IMG/VR virus record: IMGVR_UViG_3300037805_000804
Location: 1 to 39,295 of that record
Direction: 5' to 3' (one strand)
From: a virus
Length of the DNA: 39,295 nt
Shown piece after piece: positions 1 to 9,809 of this stretch. A program made the translations under genes and the position numbers. How positions within the stretch are numbered: position 1 is the first letter of the stretch; each line of letters begins with the position of its first letter. The notes below the pieces were generated by a model, which made no database searches, had not been told where the DNA came from, and saw only the letters and a program-made list of their open reading frames with translations.

Positions 1-306
1 TCTAGCTGAATTTTTCAAAATGAAGAAGTCTATTTTTTAGTTTTATATGGTGTAATCTTAATTGATTTTAATAAAACTACTAGAGATATTAAAATCAATG
101 CACAATATGAAAGTAACACTACAAAGAAAAAAATAAATAGTTTCTTTTATGATTACAATGTAAAAAGTTATATAAAGCAATATAACTTTAATTTTTATCT
201 AATTAAAGACTACATAAAATCAAAAAAAGACTTAAAAAATAAATTAGATAATAATATTATAACCCCTTGTTATAATATTATAGAAACAAACTTAAATAAT
301 TTATAA
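1..306 (+). CDS. Hypothetical protein, 5'-truncated at window edge
   Basis: An open frame from the first base runs 101 codons to a TAA, with one TGA read as Gly. No start codon is visible, so the N-terminus is outside the window. The product is rich in Lys, Asn, Ile and Tyr and I do not recognise it. It is followed at once by a hairpin leader (315-368), and the window's right end carries the same type of leader, so this is probably the middle gene of a three-gene early set. A perfect 11-bp inverted repeat lies inside the coding region near 251-281. Confidence 0.6.
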
Positions 307-314
307 TAATTTTT

Positions 315-368
315 AGAATCAATAACCCCCCTTGTTTTTCTATTAGGTGGTTTATTGATTCTATAAAG
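315..368 (+). repeat. Hairpin leader element, copy 1
   Basis: TTTTTAGA leads into an 11-bp stem (AGAATCAATAA at 315-325 with TTATTGATTCT at 352-362), followed by ATAAAGTTTTT. The same layout occurs at 38783 and 39259 with unrelated stem sequences, so structure is conserved rather than sequence. It lies between two early genes, about 50 bases before the ATG at 415. The loop holds one copy of the TTTTTCTATTAGGT motif. It could be a terminator/leader, an RNA stability element or an RNA processing site. Confidence 0.6.
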
Positions 369-414
369 TTTTTATAACAATATAAAAGCCTATTTTAATT
401 TTTAATATAATATT

Positions 415-1434
415 ATGAAAAAAAACCCAAGAGTAGAAAGACTATTAAAAATAGTCAATCAAGAATATTATTATAAAGATATTTATAATAATGATATTAT
501 TATATCATCACAAGCAGATAATAGTGATAATTATCCTTATGAATCACTAGTTGACTATATAAATGAAGATATTATAGAATTTACAAATTCTAATAATATT
601 AATTTTGAAGTTATCCAGAAAGATAATAGACAAATTAATATTTACAATAATCAAAAAGTAGATAGTAGTTTTTCACTAAACACTAGTGATTTAAAAAACT
701 ACTGAAAAATCTTTTATATCAATTTACTAGAAGAATTACAAGTAGTAAATTGATATAAGGAATTATACACTACATTAATTGATTTTAAAGAATCTTTTAT
801 TGAACATATAAATAAAGAATATATAGATTATTTTTATAATGAAGATAATTGAATTGAGATAAATATTGATTTTTACTGAAAGTGTATATTACAAGATTTT
901 ATAAAACATAGAATTAAAATTGATGATGAAGAAAAAGTTTTAGAACAAATTAATAACCTTGATGAAGAATTAAAAAGTATAGAATGGATAATGTGGCAAT
1001 CAATAGAGCAGTCTTTTGAAAAAGAGTACTATTATACAGATATTACAGCTACTTGATATAGTCAATGAGATTCTTTAACACACCATTATTTATTTAAAAT
1101 AGATAATGAAAAAGATAAAGAAAAAATAAAAGACTGGATAAAAGACCATACACTTTTAGTAGAATCAATTTATACAATACAAGAAGTGAGTTTTTTAGTA
1201 GAATTTACTAAAACAACTCAGTATTATGATAAAGAGAAAAACCCCACTTATAAAAAAGAGTTTACAGAACAAGAACAAGACATTATAGACTCTTTCACTT
1301 GCTATAATAATCATAAGTATGAAGATTTAATAGACCATATAAAAAGTGAAGTTTATCATTTTAATACAACACAAAAAATGATAAAATGAGATTTTACAAT
1401 TAAAGAGATAAGAGACACTGAATATAACTATTAA
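415..1434 (+). CDS. Hypothetical early protein (339 aa)
   Basis: ATG to TAA in code 25, with TGA internal at 703-705 and several more sites. The protein is acidic and rich in Asn, Ile, Tyr and Glu. I see no catalytic motif, signal peptide or membrane segment and do not recognise it. It is preceded by a hairpin leader and followed by an 11-bp terminator-like repeat overlapping the stop. Two stem-loops lie inside the gene: 664-703 with a bulge, and a perfect 15-bp repeat with arms 714-728 and 744-758. The standard code would split the gene into two or more false ORFs. Confidence 0.8.
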
Positions 1435-1449
1435 AAAATAGTTATATTC
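1420..1449 (+). terminator. Stem-loop terminator over stop codon
   Basis: An 11-bp perfect stem (1420-1430 with 1439-1449) has an A-rich loop and a following T/C-rich run. It overlaps the TAA of the upstream gene. Confidence 0.6.
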
Positions 1450-1470
1450 CTTCTCTTTTCTCTATTTGGT

Positions 1471-1505
1471 ACTTAACCACCTTAACCACCTTAACCACCT
1501 TAACT
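1471..1505 (+). repeat. Tandem ACCTTAACC repeats before a start codon
   Basis: Four near-identical 9-base units (ACTTAACC, then ACCTTAACC twice, then ACCTTAACT) lie directly before the ATG at 1508 and directly after the motif copy at 1451-1470. They could be read as Asn-His-Leu repeats from a TTG at 1466, but a control element or slippage-prone leader is more likely. Confidence 0.6.
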
Positions 1506-1507
1506 AT

Positions 1508-2038
1508 ATGAAAAATTTAACTGAACTACAATTAGAAACATTAGAAAAAATAAAACAAAATTACAAAAACAAAATTATAAAAAATAAACAAAAATTAAAA
1601 GACTTGCATAATTTTTATAAGTTTTTAAAAGGGAAAAAACTTATAAAGCTTTTTTGAGATAAAACAATTGAAAAGCTTAATACTGAACTAGAGCAATATC
1701 AATTAAGAATATATGTAAGAAAACAATATGATTTTAATAATCAAAAAACACTTAAATTATATCACACAAGGGAAAAATATAAAAATACTGAGATAAAAGA
1801 GTTTTACAATTGTATTACAACAAGTGATGATATTATAAAAGAAACTTTATCTACAATCACTTTTCAAGAAAAATATTTACTGGAATTAATAGATAATGAA
1901 AGTAAAGTAAAATCTAGTTATAATAAGTATATAAAATTATCAAAATTAATAGCAGAATATAATGCTATAAATGTTAGTATAAGAAATTCTATATGAGAAG
2001 AAGAACCTTATTATAAAAACAATAATCATATTTATTAA
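1508..2038 (+). CDS. Hypothetical Lys/Glu-rich, probable coiled-coil protein (176 aa)
   Basis: ATG to TAA, with TGA read as Gly at 1655-1657 and near the C-terminus. A TTG at 1466 is in frame, but it would place the 9-base tandem repeats in the protein, so the ATG was chosen. The N-terminal half is a run of Lys, Glu, Leu and Ile in a heptad-like pattern, suggesting a long helix. No enzyme motif is visible and the family is not recognised. Confidence 0.7.
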
Positions 2039-2048
2039 TAAAAAGACA

Positions 2049-2159
2049 ATGAAAACTAAAACTTGTAGATTATGTAATGAAGAAAAACCACTTACACTAG
2101 AGTTTTTTCATAAAGATATACATATAAAAGATAATATGCAAAGATTTACTAAAATTTAA
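2049..2159 (+). pseudogene. Truncated duplicate of the zinc-finger gene at 2626
   Basis: A 36-codon frame begins with CRLCNEEKPLTL and nearly matches the N-terminus of the intact gene at 2626, which has CRLCNKEKPLTL. It stops before the second Cys pair. It sits directly upstream of an HNH endonuclease gene that separates it from the intact copy. It is best read as a remnant of a tandem duplication or of homing endonuclease insertion. It could still be translated as a short peptide. Confidence 0.65.
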
Positions 2160-2177
2160 TTAATAACATAAAAAACA

Positions 2178-2654
2178 ATGAATAAAAAAGAGTATATGAA
2201 AGAATATGTAATAAGAAACAAAGAAAAGAAAAAAGAGTATGATAAGATTTATAGAGAAAAAAATAAAGAGAAAACAAAAGAGTATTATCAAAAAAATAAA
2301 GAACAAATAAGAGAAAAAAGAAAAGATTATTTAAAAGAATATGTGAAAAAAAATTCTGAAAAAATAAAAGAATATCAAAAAGAATATAAAAAACAAAACA
2401 AAAAAAGAATACAGGGATTAAGAAGACTTTATTATATAAAAACAAAAAAAGAACACTTAGCAAGAGCAAAAGCCTATAATTATTACAAAGACCATAATTT
2501 TGTTTGTGTAGAGTGTGGAATTGATGAGAATATAGAATTACACCACCCAAACTATAATGAGCCTTTAAATATAATCCCATATTGTAAAGAACACCATATT
2601 AATTTACATAATAATTTAAAAAATAATGGAAACAAAAATATGCAGATTATGTAA
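2178..2654 (+). CDS. HNH endonuclease with K/R-E-Y helical N-terminus (158 aa)
   Basis: Residues 1-80 are repeats of the type KEKxKEYxxxN, a basic helical DNA-contacting region. Residues 110-140 form an HNH domain with C110/C113, the H122-H123 pair, N131, C136 and H139/H140, the spacing of ββα-Me nucleases. It is likely a free-standing mobile (homing) endonuclease that nicks or cuts DNA. The gene has no TGA codon, unlike its neighbours, so the complete frame is also visible with the standard code, consistent with lateral movement. Its 3' end overlaps the next gene by 29 bases. Confidence 0.85.
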   Translation: MNKKEYMKEYVIRNKEKKKEYDKIYREKNKEKTKEYYQKNKEQIREKRKDYLKEYVKKNSEKIKEYQKEYKKQNKKRIQGLRRLYYIKTKKEHLARAKAYNYYKDHNFVCVECGIDENIELHHPNYNEPLNIIPYCKEHHINLHNNLKNNGNKNMQIM

Positions 2655-3006
2655 TAAAGAAAAACCACTTACACTAGTTTTTTTTCATAAAGATAATAAT
2701 GCAAAAGATAAATTTACTAACAGATGTAAATTGTGTCGTAACAATTTACACAGATTAATGAGAAAAGAAAAAGAATTTGTAAAAAAAGAAAGAGAATACA
2801 GTGTAAAAAGAAGAAAAAGCCCAATAGTGAAAGAGTTGGAACTAAAGCAATATAAAAAGTGGATTAAAAATAATAAAGAATACTTAAGAAGTATAAATTA
2901 TTATCACCCAAAGTATAAAAAATTAGATAGAACCCACTATATAACAAATTGAGATAAAGACCAAAGAGAAAAAGAATTACAATATTTTAAAAATAACATA
3001 TTATAA
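2626..3006 (+). CDS. Zinc-finger protein, two CxxC pairs (126 aa)
   Basis: Two Cys pairs about 27 residues apart (CRLC near residue 6, CKLC near residue 34) form a likely zinc-binding module, followed by a Lys/Arg-rich tail. Similar modules occur in phage endonuclease VII-like and HNH-associated proteins, but no catalytic residues are clear. The start overlaps the HNH gene. A truncated copy of its 5' end lies at 2049-2159. The C-terminus extends past an in-frame TGA at 2950-2952 to the TAA. Confidence 0.7.
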
Positions 3007-3007
3007 A

Positions 3008-3430
3008 ATGAATAAATACATAATAATAAAAGATATATCAAGTAAAAGTGAAGATATATCTATTATTACAAAAGAATTTTGAGAAACAATACTAAAAGAA
3101 ACAAATTTTATATGAACAGAAGTTGTTTATATTGATGATGATACACATAATCTAGATTATTTAATAAAGGAAGATTATTTATTAGCTAGAAAGCTATTAA
3201 AAGTAGTATGAGAAGATATAGAACCAATAGAAAGCTGAACATTAGAAATAGACACAAGAGCTTTTGAATTACAAAAACTTACTAGTAAAATACTAGAAAA
3301 AGAAATAGCTGATAATCTATATTATAATATAATAGAAGAATTACAGCCTATTGTAAGTCAAGAAGACAAAAAAGATATGCTAAAACTTTTAATAAAAGAT
3401 TTACAAAATTATATTAACTTTAACCAATAA
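3008..3430 (+). CDS. Hypothetical acidic protein (140 aa)
   Basis: ATG one base after the preceding TAA, ending in TAA, with four in-frame TGA codons. The product is acidic with helical C-terminal segments. Not recognised. It is part of a tightly spaced run of small early genes. Confidence 0.7.
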
Positions 3431-3434
3431 AAAA

Positions 3435-3614
3435 ATGGATAATAAAGCAATAATTAAACAATTACAAGTAGAAATAAAAATCTCTAGTGTGCTAGACATA
3501 CAAATAAAAGATAATAACATTATATTAATAGATAATGAGTTTGAAGAAAGAATTATAACTCTTTCTTTTGATGAAGTAGATGAAATTATAAAACAATACA
3601 CTTACTTTAATTAA
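3435..3614 (+). CDS. Small hypothetical protein (59 aa)
   Basis: It begins 4 bases after the previous stop, behind an A-rich spacer, and ends in TAA. It is a small acidic protein of alternating strand and helix character. Not recognised. Confidence 0.6.
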   Translation: MDNKAIIKQLQVEIKISSVLDIQIKDNNIILIDNEFEERIITLSFDEVDEIIKQYTYFN

Positions 3615-3628
3615 TAACCAATAAAAAA

Positions 3629-3976
3629 ATGAACAATAACTTACACTTAATAGATAAATTAGTTGTAATAACAGATTTAGCAAAAGAAAAAGCAGATATA
3701 AATTGAAATTTTGAATTAATGGAGAATATTGATAGTTGGGAAGAAGAACTTATAAGATATTTAGAAATAATCCCAACATATTTTTGTGTTTGAGATATAG
3801 TACAACATATAGATTGAAATTGAACAGATTTTGAAGTAATAGAAATTTGATTGACTGAAGACTGAAACTGAACACCTTGTTTTGCAATAACAGTAAAAGA
3901 TACAGAAAGTTTTGAACTATATGATGAAGACCAAGATATTTTTATGCTTGTAAAAAGAGAGAAACCTAGTATTTAA
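3629..3976 (+). CDS. Hypothetical acidic protein (115 aa)
   Basis: ATG to TAA with about eight internal TGA codons, so it is visible only with TGA as Gly. The sequence is rich in Asp, Glu and Ile, with Gly-Asn-Gly and Gly-Asp turns encoded by TGA. Not recognised. A stem-loop lies downstream at 4019-4051. Confidence 0.7.
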
Positions 3977-4018
3977 CAACTTTTAAACAACTTTTTAACA
4001 AACTATAAATATAATCAT

Positions 4019-4051
4019 ATTGACTTTTTTCTGAATAAGATTAAAGTCAAT
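4019..4051 (+). terminator. Stem-loop in the gap between small early genes
   Basis: ATTGACTTT and AAAGTCAAT form a perfect 9-bp stem, followed by ACACTTTTT. It is probably a weak terminator or RNA end-protecting hairpin. The left arm also resembles a -35 box, but no good -10 follows at the right distance. Confidence 0.45.
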
Positions 4052-4091
4052 ACACTTTTTAAATAAAGTATTTAACACTTAATATATAAAT

Positions 4092-4388
4092 ATGGAAACA
4101 GAAAAAGCAATAAAAATGTATGAAGAATTGCTTGAATTAGATAAGAATAAGAGAAAGTTATCAAAAGAAATTCTATGATTAAGAGCTAATTTTTGAACAA
4201 ATTATTTGTACAGTAGATATAAATGAGCAGTCCCAAAAGAAGAAATGGATAAATTAGATAAACTAATAAAAGATAGAGAAAAATGTATACAAGGAAAAAG
4301 GGATTTACTTAAAAAATATAACATAACTAAGAGTTGATTACACTGGAGAATAAGTCAATTAAAAGAAAAATGAATAATTACTAACTAA
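4092..4388 (+). CDS. Hypothetical helical protein (98 aa)
   Basis: ATG to TAA with TGA internal. It has two Lys/Glu-rich helices flanking a short Gly-containing segment. It lies 14 bases upstream of the primase-helicase gene, so they are probably co-transcribed. Not recognised. Confidence 0.65.
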
Positions 4389-4402
4389 TATATTATATTT
4401 TT

Positions 4403-6712
4403 ATGAATATCTTTGATGAAATTAAAAATCTTCCCATATTAGAGGTGCTTACAGCTTTTTGACACCAATGGAAAAAAGTAGGTAGGGAACACCATTTAGT
4501 AAGGGACTGAAAAATTGATAGTAGCTTTAAAATAAGTCCACAAAAGAATATAGCAAAAGACTTTTGAAAAAGTTGAATACAAGGAAACCCCTTTGACACT
4601 ATTGCCCTATTAGGTGGACTTGACCCAAAAGACAATGATACACAAAAAGAATTAATACAAGCTTTTGTTGAATATTTCCCAGAATTAGCAAAATATGATA
4701 AATCAAATGAAGACCATAAATTTGAAAAATCACTAAAAAATGATGAGATTCTAAAAAAATATAAAGAGTGAGATTTTATTTTATGATGATTTTCACAAAA
4801 CTTATATCAATTTTTTTCTAATAGATGAGTTGATGTAAAGAAAGATAATTTGAATATTTGAAAAATAGTAAAAACATACTGATTATATGAGAATTATTAT
4901 TGTAGTGAAACAAAGAGTTGAAAAGCTACTAATACAAAAGTAGTAATTTTTCCAATGTATGATGAGAATTTTAATATAATATGAATCAAATTAAGAAGAA
5001 CTGATACTAAAAAAATTAGAGGGATAAAATCTATATGAGTTTGAAAAATTTGATTATTATATGAGAAAAAAACAAAAGACACTACTTGACCTATATATAT
5101 AGTAGAGTGAGAAGTGGATTATCTAATAATGAGATTATTGTGATATGATAATGTAATTTGAAATTTATGATGAGTACAAAGTAGTAGAGAATTAATAAAA
5201 GAAATAACTTACAATAATAGTCAAATTATATCACTATATGATAATGATAATGCTTGATTACAATGAAGTATATCTCTTGCTGAACACTTAAATAAAGAAG
5301 TTTATGTATTAAGAGAATACCCAATAACAAAAGATTCGCACGGTTGAGATATATGTGATATTGCTGATTTATACAAAGCTTGATATAACACAAAAGCTAA
5401 GTTTGATGAAGTTTTAGTTACAAGTAATATAGTTTCTGTTAATGAAATATGAAAAGAGGATATACCAGACCCAGAATTTATTTTTTTAAGAAAACATTTA
5501 GCATATTTTTCTCCAAAATACCAATTAATGTATGATAAGTCAAAAGTAGCTGATGTCCACCCTTGAATAAGTGCTTGAGATTTATATGACAAAATGGTAC
5601 TTACCCACCAAATACCCCAATATGAATCTCTTTGCTATTTGGAGGGCTGAAAGGATTGACATTATAACTTATTAAAACCCTGAAGTTATATGACAACTAG
5701 TAATGAAGACCCATTTTTACACCCAGATATAGAAAGAGTATTACTGAATCTATGTAATGATAATGAAGAAAATTTAGAATGGCTACATAAGTCTATTTTA
5801 TATAAAATTACCCATATAAATGATGTTTATTTACCTGCTGTAATTTTTTTCTGACCTTGAGGTTCTTGAAAATGAAGTTTTATTAAACTTTTATCCTATA
5901 TTTTTTGAAAAGATAATACTTTAGTATGATTATGACAAGACCAATTATGAAGTAGATTTTCTGCTTATAATTGAAAAAAACTAATAGTTGAATATAAGGA
6001 AATATCTAGCTGAAATACAAGAGATGATAAAAAAATTACTGATAAATTAAAAGGGATTATATGAGAAGCTACAATTTTAGTAGAACAAAAATCAAAAGAC
6101 CCTGTTGAAATTGAAAATATAGCTCGGTTTCATTTTAGCTCAAATCACGCACTACCACTACAAATGGATAGTAAACATAGTTGAAATAGAAGATTTACAG
6201 TTATTAAGACTTGATGAAAAATTAGTAGTGATGAAGCTAGAGATTTTCATACGGCAATAGATAATAGAATAAATGTTTCAAAATATATATCACGGCTATA
6301 TCATACATTCCCAGAAGTTCCAAAAATGAAAAATTTTCCTGCTTTAGATAATAAAGACAAAAGAGAATTAGAAGATAATTGTGAGAGTGAATCTAACCAA
6401 TTCTTTGAGTGGTTTGAACAAAAATACCCTTATATAGTTAAAATAAGTAATATCCAATTTGATATTTTGAGAGATTTGTATTGTAATGAAAACTGAATTG
6501 ACCAATTTACACCTGCTCTTAGAGGGAAAATATTTAAAAATTCTCTTTCTCATAAATATCAATGAAAAATGGTTAAATTATGAGAAAAAAATACTAGAGG
6601 TTTTTATATACATAAAACACCTATTGAAAAAGATAGTATTAAGGATTTTTTACAAAAGAATCCAGACAAAAAAACATATTTAACTACCGAACTCGGTATT
6701 TATAGTAATTAA
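4403..6712 (+). CDS. Primase-helicase: TOPRIM plus SF3 (D5-like) helicase (769 aa)
   Basis: The core replication protein, inferred to lay primers and unwind DNA. Residues ~1-75 resemble the DnaG/CHC2-type N-terminus but lack zinc Cys residues. A TOPRIM domain follows, with IVEGE at 233-237 and the acidic motif DNDNAG starting at D280. The C-terminal half is a superfamily 3 helicase: Walker A GPGGSGKGS at 484-492, Walker B LIVEYKE from 527 and a sensor motif FSSN near 578-581. Four of the five P-loop glycines are TGA, direct evidence for TGA = Gly. By hand count Gly is about 48 TGA to about a dozen GGN. The order and length match phage/plasmid primase-helicases. No DNA polymerase was found nearby, so it probably works with the host polymerase. 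Confidence 0.9.
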
Positions 6713-6723
6713 TGATAATAATT

Positions 6724-6858
6724 ATGCAATGTACAAATAGTCAATGTTGTAATGATAAAAAAAAGGATTTTAAATCAAAATCAATATGATGAACAAGAGT
6801 GTTAGTGTGTCAAAGATGTGGATATTATAATAGTAATTTACTTTTTAAGAAAAAATAA
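6724..6858 (+). CDS. Zinc-ribbon mini-protein (44 aa)
   Basis: The 44-residue protein has Cys at 3, 8 and 9 and a CxxC at 29-32, the arrangement of a small zinc ribbon. Its stop overlaps the start of the methyltransferase gene (TAATG), implying translational coupling. Two adjacent TGA codons encode Gly-Gly in the linker. It may be a nucleic-acid-binding accessory factor, but the exact role is unknown. Confidence 0.65.
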
Positions 6859-7364
6859 TGAATAGAGATATTAATTTAGCAAATTTTAATGATATGTATA
6901 CACCAGATTATGCTATAGATTATATTACAGATTTTTTACCTAAAGATAAAGTATACTGGGAATCCTGTTATTGAGAATGACACCTAGCTGAATCATTAAA
7001 AAAAAGATGATACAAAGTAGTTTGATATAAATGACTAGATTGTTTAATAAATCAACCAAGTGAAGACTGGGATATTTGGCTAACTAACCCCCCATTTCGC
7101 TGAAATAAGAAATTTATTAAAAGAGCATTAGAATTATGAAAATCATTTATATCTCTACAAAGATTAGAGCATTTATGATGAAAGGAGGCTATGGAGGTTT
7201 TTAATAATCCAGATATTCAAGTAATTATACCAGAAAAAAGAATAGATTATTTAACACCTAAAATATTAAGAGGAGAAAAAACTTGATGAGCTACATTCCA
7301 TTCTGTTTTTATATGCTATAAAATGAATTTACCTAAAGATATTTTATATATTAAGAAAAAATAA
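6858..7364 (+). CDS. DNA N6-adenine methyltransferase-like protein (168 aa)
   Basis: NPPF at residues 77-80 in the context WLTNPPF is the catalytic motif IV of adenine methyltransferases. An upstream YWESCYGEG motif resembles the SAM-binding motif I, its glycines encoded by TGA. At 168 aa it is short for a Dam enzyme but matches the small phage methyltransferases. It may modify phage DNA against host restriction. It overlaps both neighbours (TAATG on each side), forming a translationally coupled trio with the zinc ribbon and the SF2 helicase. Confidence 0.75.
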
Positions 7365-8728
7365 TGGATAGAGAAAAAGTAATAGAGTTTTATACAATAA
7401 AAAAGCAGGAGTTTAATTATTTTAGTCAGCGTTTAGTTGATAAAAAAATCAAATTCTATACAAAACCAAATATTTTTCCACCAACAGCAAGAAGTGTTTT
7501 GAAAACAAAAAGAGCCAAATTTCAGAACCTTTCTCCTATTGGGTTCTCTAAAAACCCAATAGAGAAAAAAGTAGTAGAAAAATTTGCAGATATGATTAAG
7601 ATTCAAAATGAAATAATATCTACTATTAAAAAAAGAGTAGAAAAATTTGATTATAAATGCTGAATAATTCAATTAAAAACTTGAGGCTGAAAAAGTATAA
7701 TTTGTATGGATATTATAGAGTATTTACAAACTACTGCATTGATTCTTGTTACGAATAAAAAATTAATGTCAGAAATGATAGAAAAATTTTCTGAAATGAC
7801 AAATTTTATACCTAGTCAATATTGAGATTGAAAAAAAGATATATGATTTATTACAGTTATGACAAAACCTTCTTTTTTAAAATGTCCTTCAGAAGACTTA
7901 GTTGATTTTGATACAATATTAGTAGATGAAAACCACCAATGATTTTCAGATAAATTCAGAAATAAAATGAATACTACATTTAGCTGAAAAGAAATTTTTT
8001 TATACTGATTAAGCTGAACTCCGTATACAGAAGAATTAGAAATTGTAGATTTAGAAAAATATTATGGGAAAGTTATTAATGTACAGAATGAATATAATTT
8101 TATACCTAGTTTTATATTCTATAATTACAAAACACCTAAAAATGATTTAGAGTTTGAACACTATAGTGAATTAAAACAATGTCTTATTGATGATATAGAT
8201 AGATATAAAGAACAACACAACACAATTCTTAATAATTTATCTGATAAATGTAGTTTAATATTAACAGATAGAATAGAAGAAGCTAATCGTTATGAAAAAG
8301 ATTTTTTTGAAATAACTCATACATATTCAGTAATAAAAATTACTTGAGAAACAAAAATTGCTGATGACCAGAAAAAATTAGCAGAAGCGTTAAAAAAATA
8401 TGAAAAAGATAAAAAGCCAATAATAATTATTTGAAGTATTCAAAAAGTTAGTACAGGTTTTGATTATGGGGTTATAGATACAGTATTTATTTATTCTAGT
8501 ATTAAATTTGAAGCTACTGTCATACAAAGTGTTGGTAGATGTCTTCGTAAATTTGAAGACAAAAAAAGTGTTAGAGTTGTAATATGGAATGATTCTATAT
8601 TAGATAAACAAAGAGTACAAAAAACTAGAGCTATAATGGAGGAATATTGAATCCATAGAAAAGATATAGTAGTTCATACTCTAAACAACCTAATAGAAGA
8701 AAGATGAAGTTTAGCACTTACTTTCTAA
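7364..8728 (+). CDS. SF2 DEAD/DEAH-type helicase (454 aa)
   Basis: Walker A TGGGKS is at 106-111 (TGA GGC TGA AAA). The motif II equivalent is DENH at 188-191, a SGTPY motif III-like segment follows, and motif VI QSVGRCLRK is at 388-396. This is a type III restriction/UvsW-like superfamily 2 architecture, likely remodelling recombination or replication intermediates. The start overlaps the methyltransferase stop. A striking 16-bp hairpin made of two copies of the genome-wide TTTCTCCTATTGGGT motif lies within the coding region at 7530-7567. Confidence 0.85.
7530..7567 (+). repeat. Inverted pair of the CTATTNGG motif inside helicase gene
   Basis: TTTCTCCTATTGGGTT is followed 6 bases later by its inverted copy AACCCAATAGAGAAA, giving a stem of about 15 bp with one unpaired base on the left arm. 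Both arms match the motif found elsewhere in leaders and intergenic regions. The coding frame stays open through it, so the protein tolerates the element. Confidence 0.7.
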
Positions 8729-8737
8729 TGATAAAAT

Positions 8738-9118
8738 ATGAAAGAATTTGAAATGGTAATGCCTAAAAAATGATTTCGTCTTGAGAAAGAATTTACTACT
8801 TATTTTAATAGGAAACTAAAAGATAAATGATTTTTTGTACATAAGTTATCAGACGGTTGATTGGGTTCAAAGCCTTATGATTGTATTATTAGAACAAATA
8901 TTGCTACCTATCATACTGAAATAAAAGTAATAGATAAAGAGAATTTTTATATAAAACAATTGAGAAGCAATCAAAGAAAGGCATTAAGGTTAGTAACAGA
9001 GTTATGATGAGTTGGATTAATAGTTATTTATTCTAAGCACTTTAATAAACATAAGGTATTTACATTTGAAAAAATCAAAGATATATGACCTTGAGATTAT
9101 ATTAAATTGTTGTTCTAA
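8738..9118 (+). CDS. RecU-like Holliday junction resolvase / PD-(D/E)xK nuclease (126 aa)
   Basis: D48 followed by E61-x-K63 in the strand YHTEIKV gives the D...ExK core. The preceding SDGGLGSKPYD segment matches the RecU-type resolvase pattern. It would cut four-way junctions made during replication and recombination. The ATG at 8738 was chosen because an alternative ATG at 8728 gives only a short peptide. It follows the helicase by 9 bases. Confidence 0.75.
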
Positions 9119-9176
9119 TATTTAGAACGAAACTAATAGCTTAAAATACATTCTATTATAATTTAATATATAAAAC

Positions 9177-9204
9177 TTGACTTTATTATATTTCTGAATA
9201 CTAT
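9177..9204 (+). promoter_or_regulatory. Sigma70-like promoter
   Basis: TTGACT at 9177-9182 is followed after 16 bases by TACTAT at 9199-9204. It lies in the 140-base gap before the putative ssDNA-binding protein gene and would give that gene independent transcription. Confidence 0.5.
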
Positions 9205-9300
9205 ATTGTCTGTAATTGAAATATTTGTTTATAAAGAAAAAAGAAAAAAGAATAAAAAATAATGATATTACAACTATTTTATTTGATAATTTTATCAAAA

Positions 9301-9744
9301 ATGAGTGATTTATTTTCACAAGATAATATCCCACAATCAAACTATATGAAGTTTGAAAAAGTAGGAGATATTGCGAAATGAACCTTGACTGGGGTAAGTC
9401 ATAAAGATAGTGATTGAGTTTTTCCTGCACAAACTATATATCATTTAACTAATGCTGAAAAATGAACAGCAGAAATTGGAGCTAATGATGAAATCAAGAA
9501 TCCAAAATTAGAAGCAGTAGGAGAATTAAATATTGGTAGTTCTAAATCTTTCGTTAATGATAGATTAAAAGGAGCTAAAGAATGAGATATTATAGGTATG
9601 GCTTTTATTAAAGAAATTCCTGCAAAAACTAAATGATACCAAAATGCTAAAAGTATTTTACCATTCATTTGAGGACAAGATGAAGAATATATGAAAAGTA
9701 AAAATGAAGATTTATTTAATTCTAGTGAAGATGTATTTGAGTAA
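9301..9744 (+). CDS. Putative OB-fold ssDNA-binding protein (147 aa)
   Basis: The pattern of a GDIAKGTLTGV strand, a YHLTNAEKG turn, EGDIIGMAF and a PAKTKGYQNAK segment looks like phage OB-fold ssDNA-binding proteins, and the C-terminus is acidic as in SSBs. It sits with the YqaJ exonuclease and resolvase, which fits a recombination/replication role. An in-frame ATG at 9262 would add 13 hydrophobic residues; the ATG at 9301 gives the more usual start. Many Gly codons here are GGN rather than TGA, suggesting higher expression. A good terminator follows. The family call is inference. Confidence 0.6.
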
Positions 9745-9751
9745 TAGATAG

Positions 9752-9772
9752 AAAAGGGTAGCCCCCTTTTTT
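9752..9772 (+). terminator. Rho-independent terminator
   Basis: AAAAGGG and CCCTTTT form a 7-bp stem with a 5-base loop followed by T residues, directly after the putative ssDNA-binding protein gene. Confidence 0.75.
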
Positions 9773-9809
9773 ATTTACAATATTTTATTACATAAACATA
9801 AACAGATAT

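Noticed and set aside
2149-2580. Minus-strand ORF rich in Leu and Phe
   Set aside because: Antisense shadow of the Lys/Glu-rich HNH endonuclease gene at 2178.
3977-4091. Promoter using TTGACT at 4020
   Set aside because: No -10 box at a suitable distance; the sequence is one arm of a 9-bp stem-loop.
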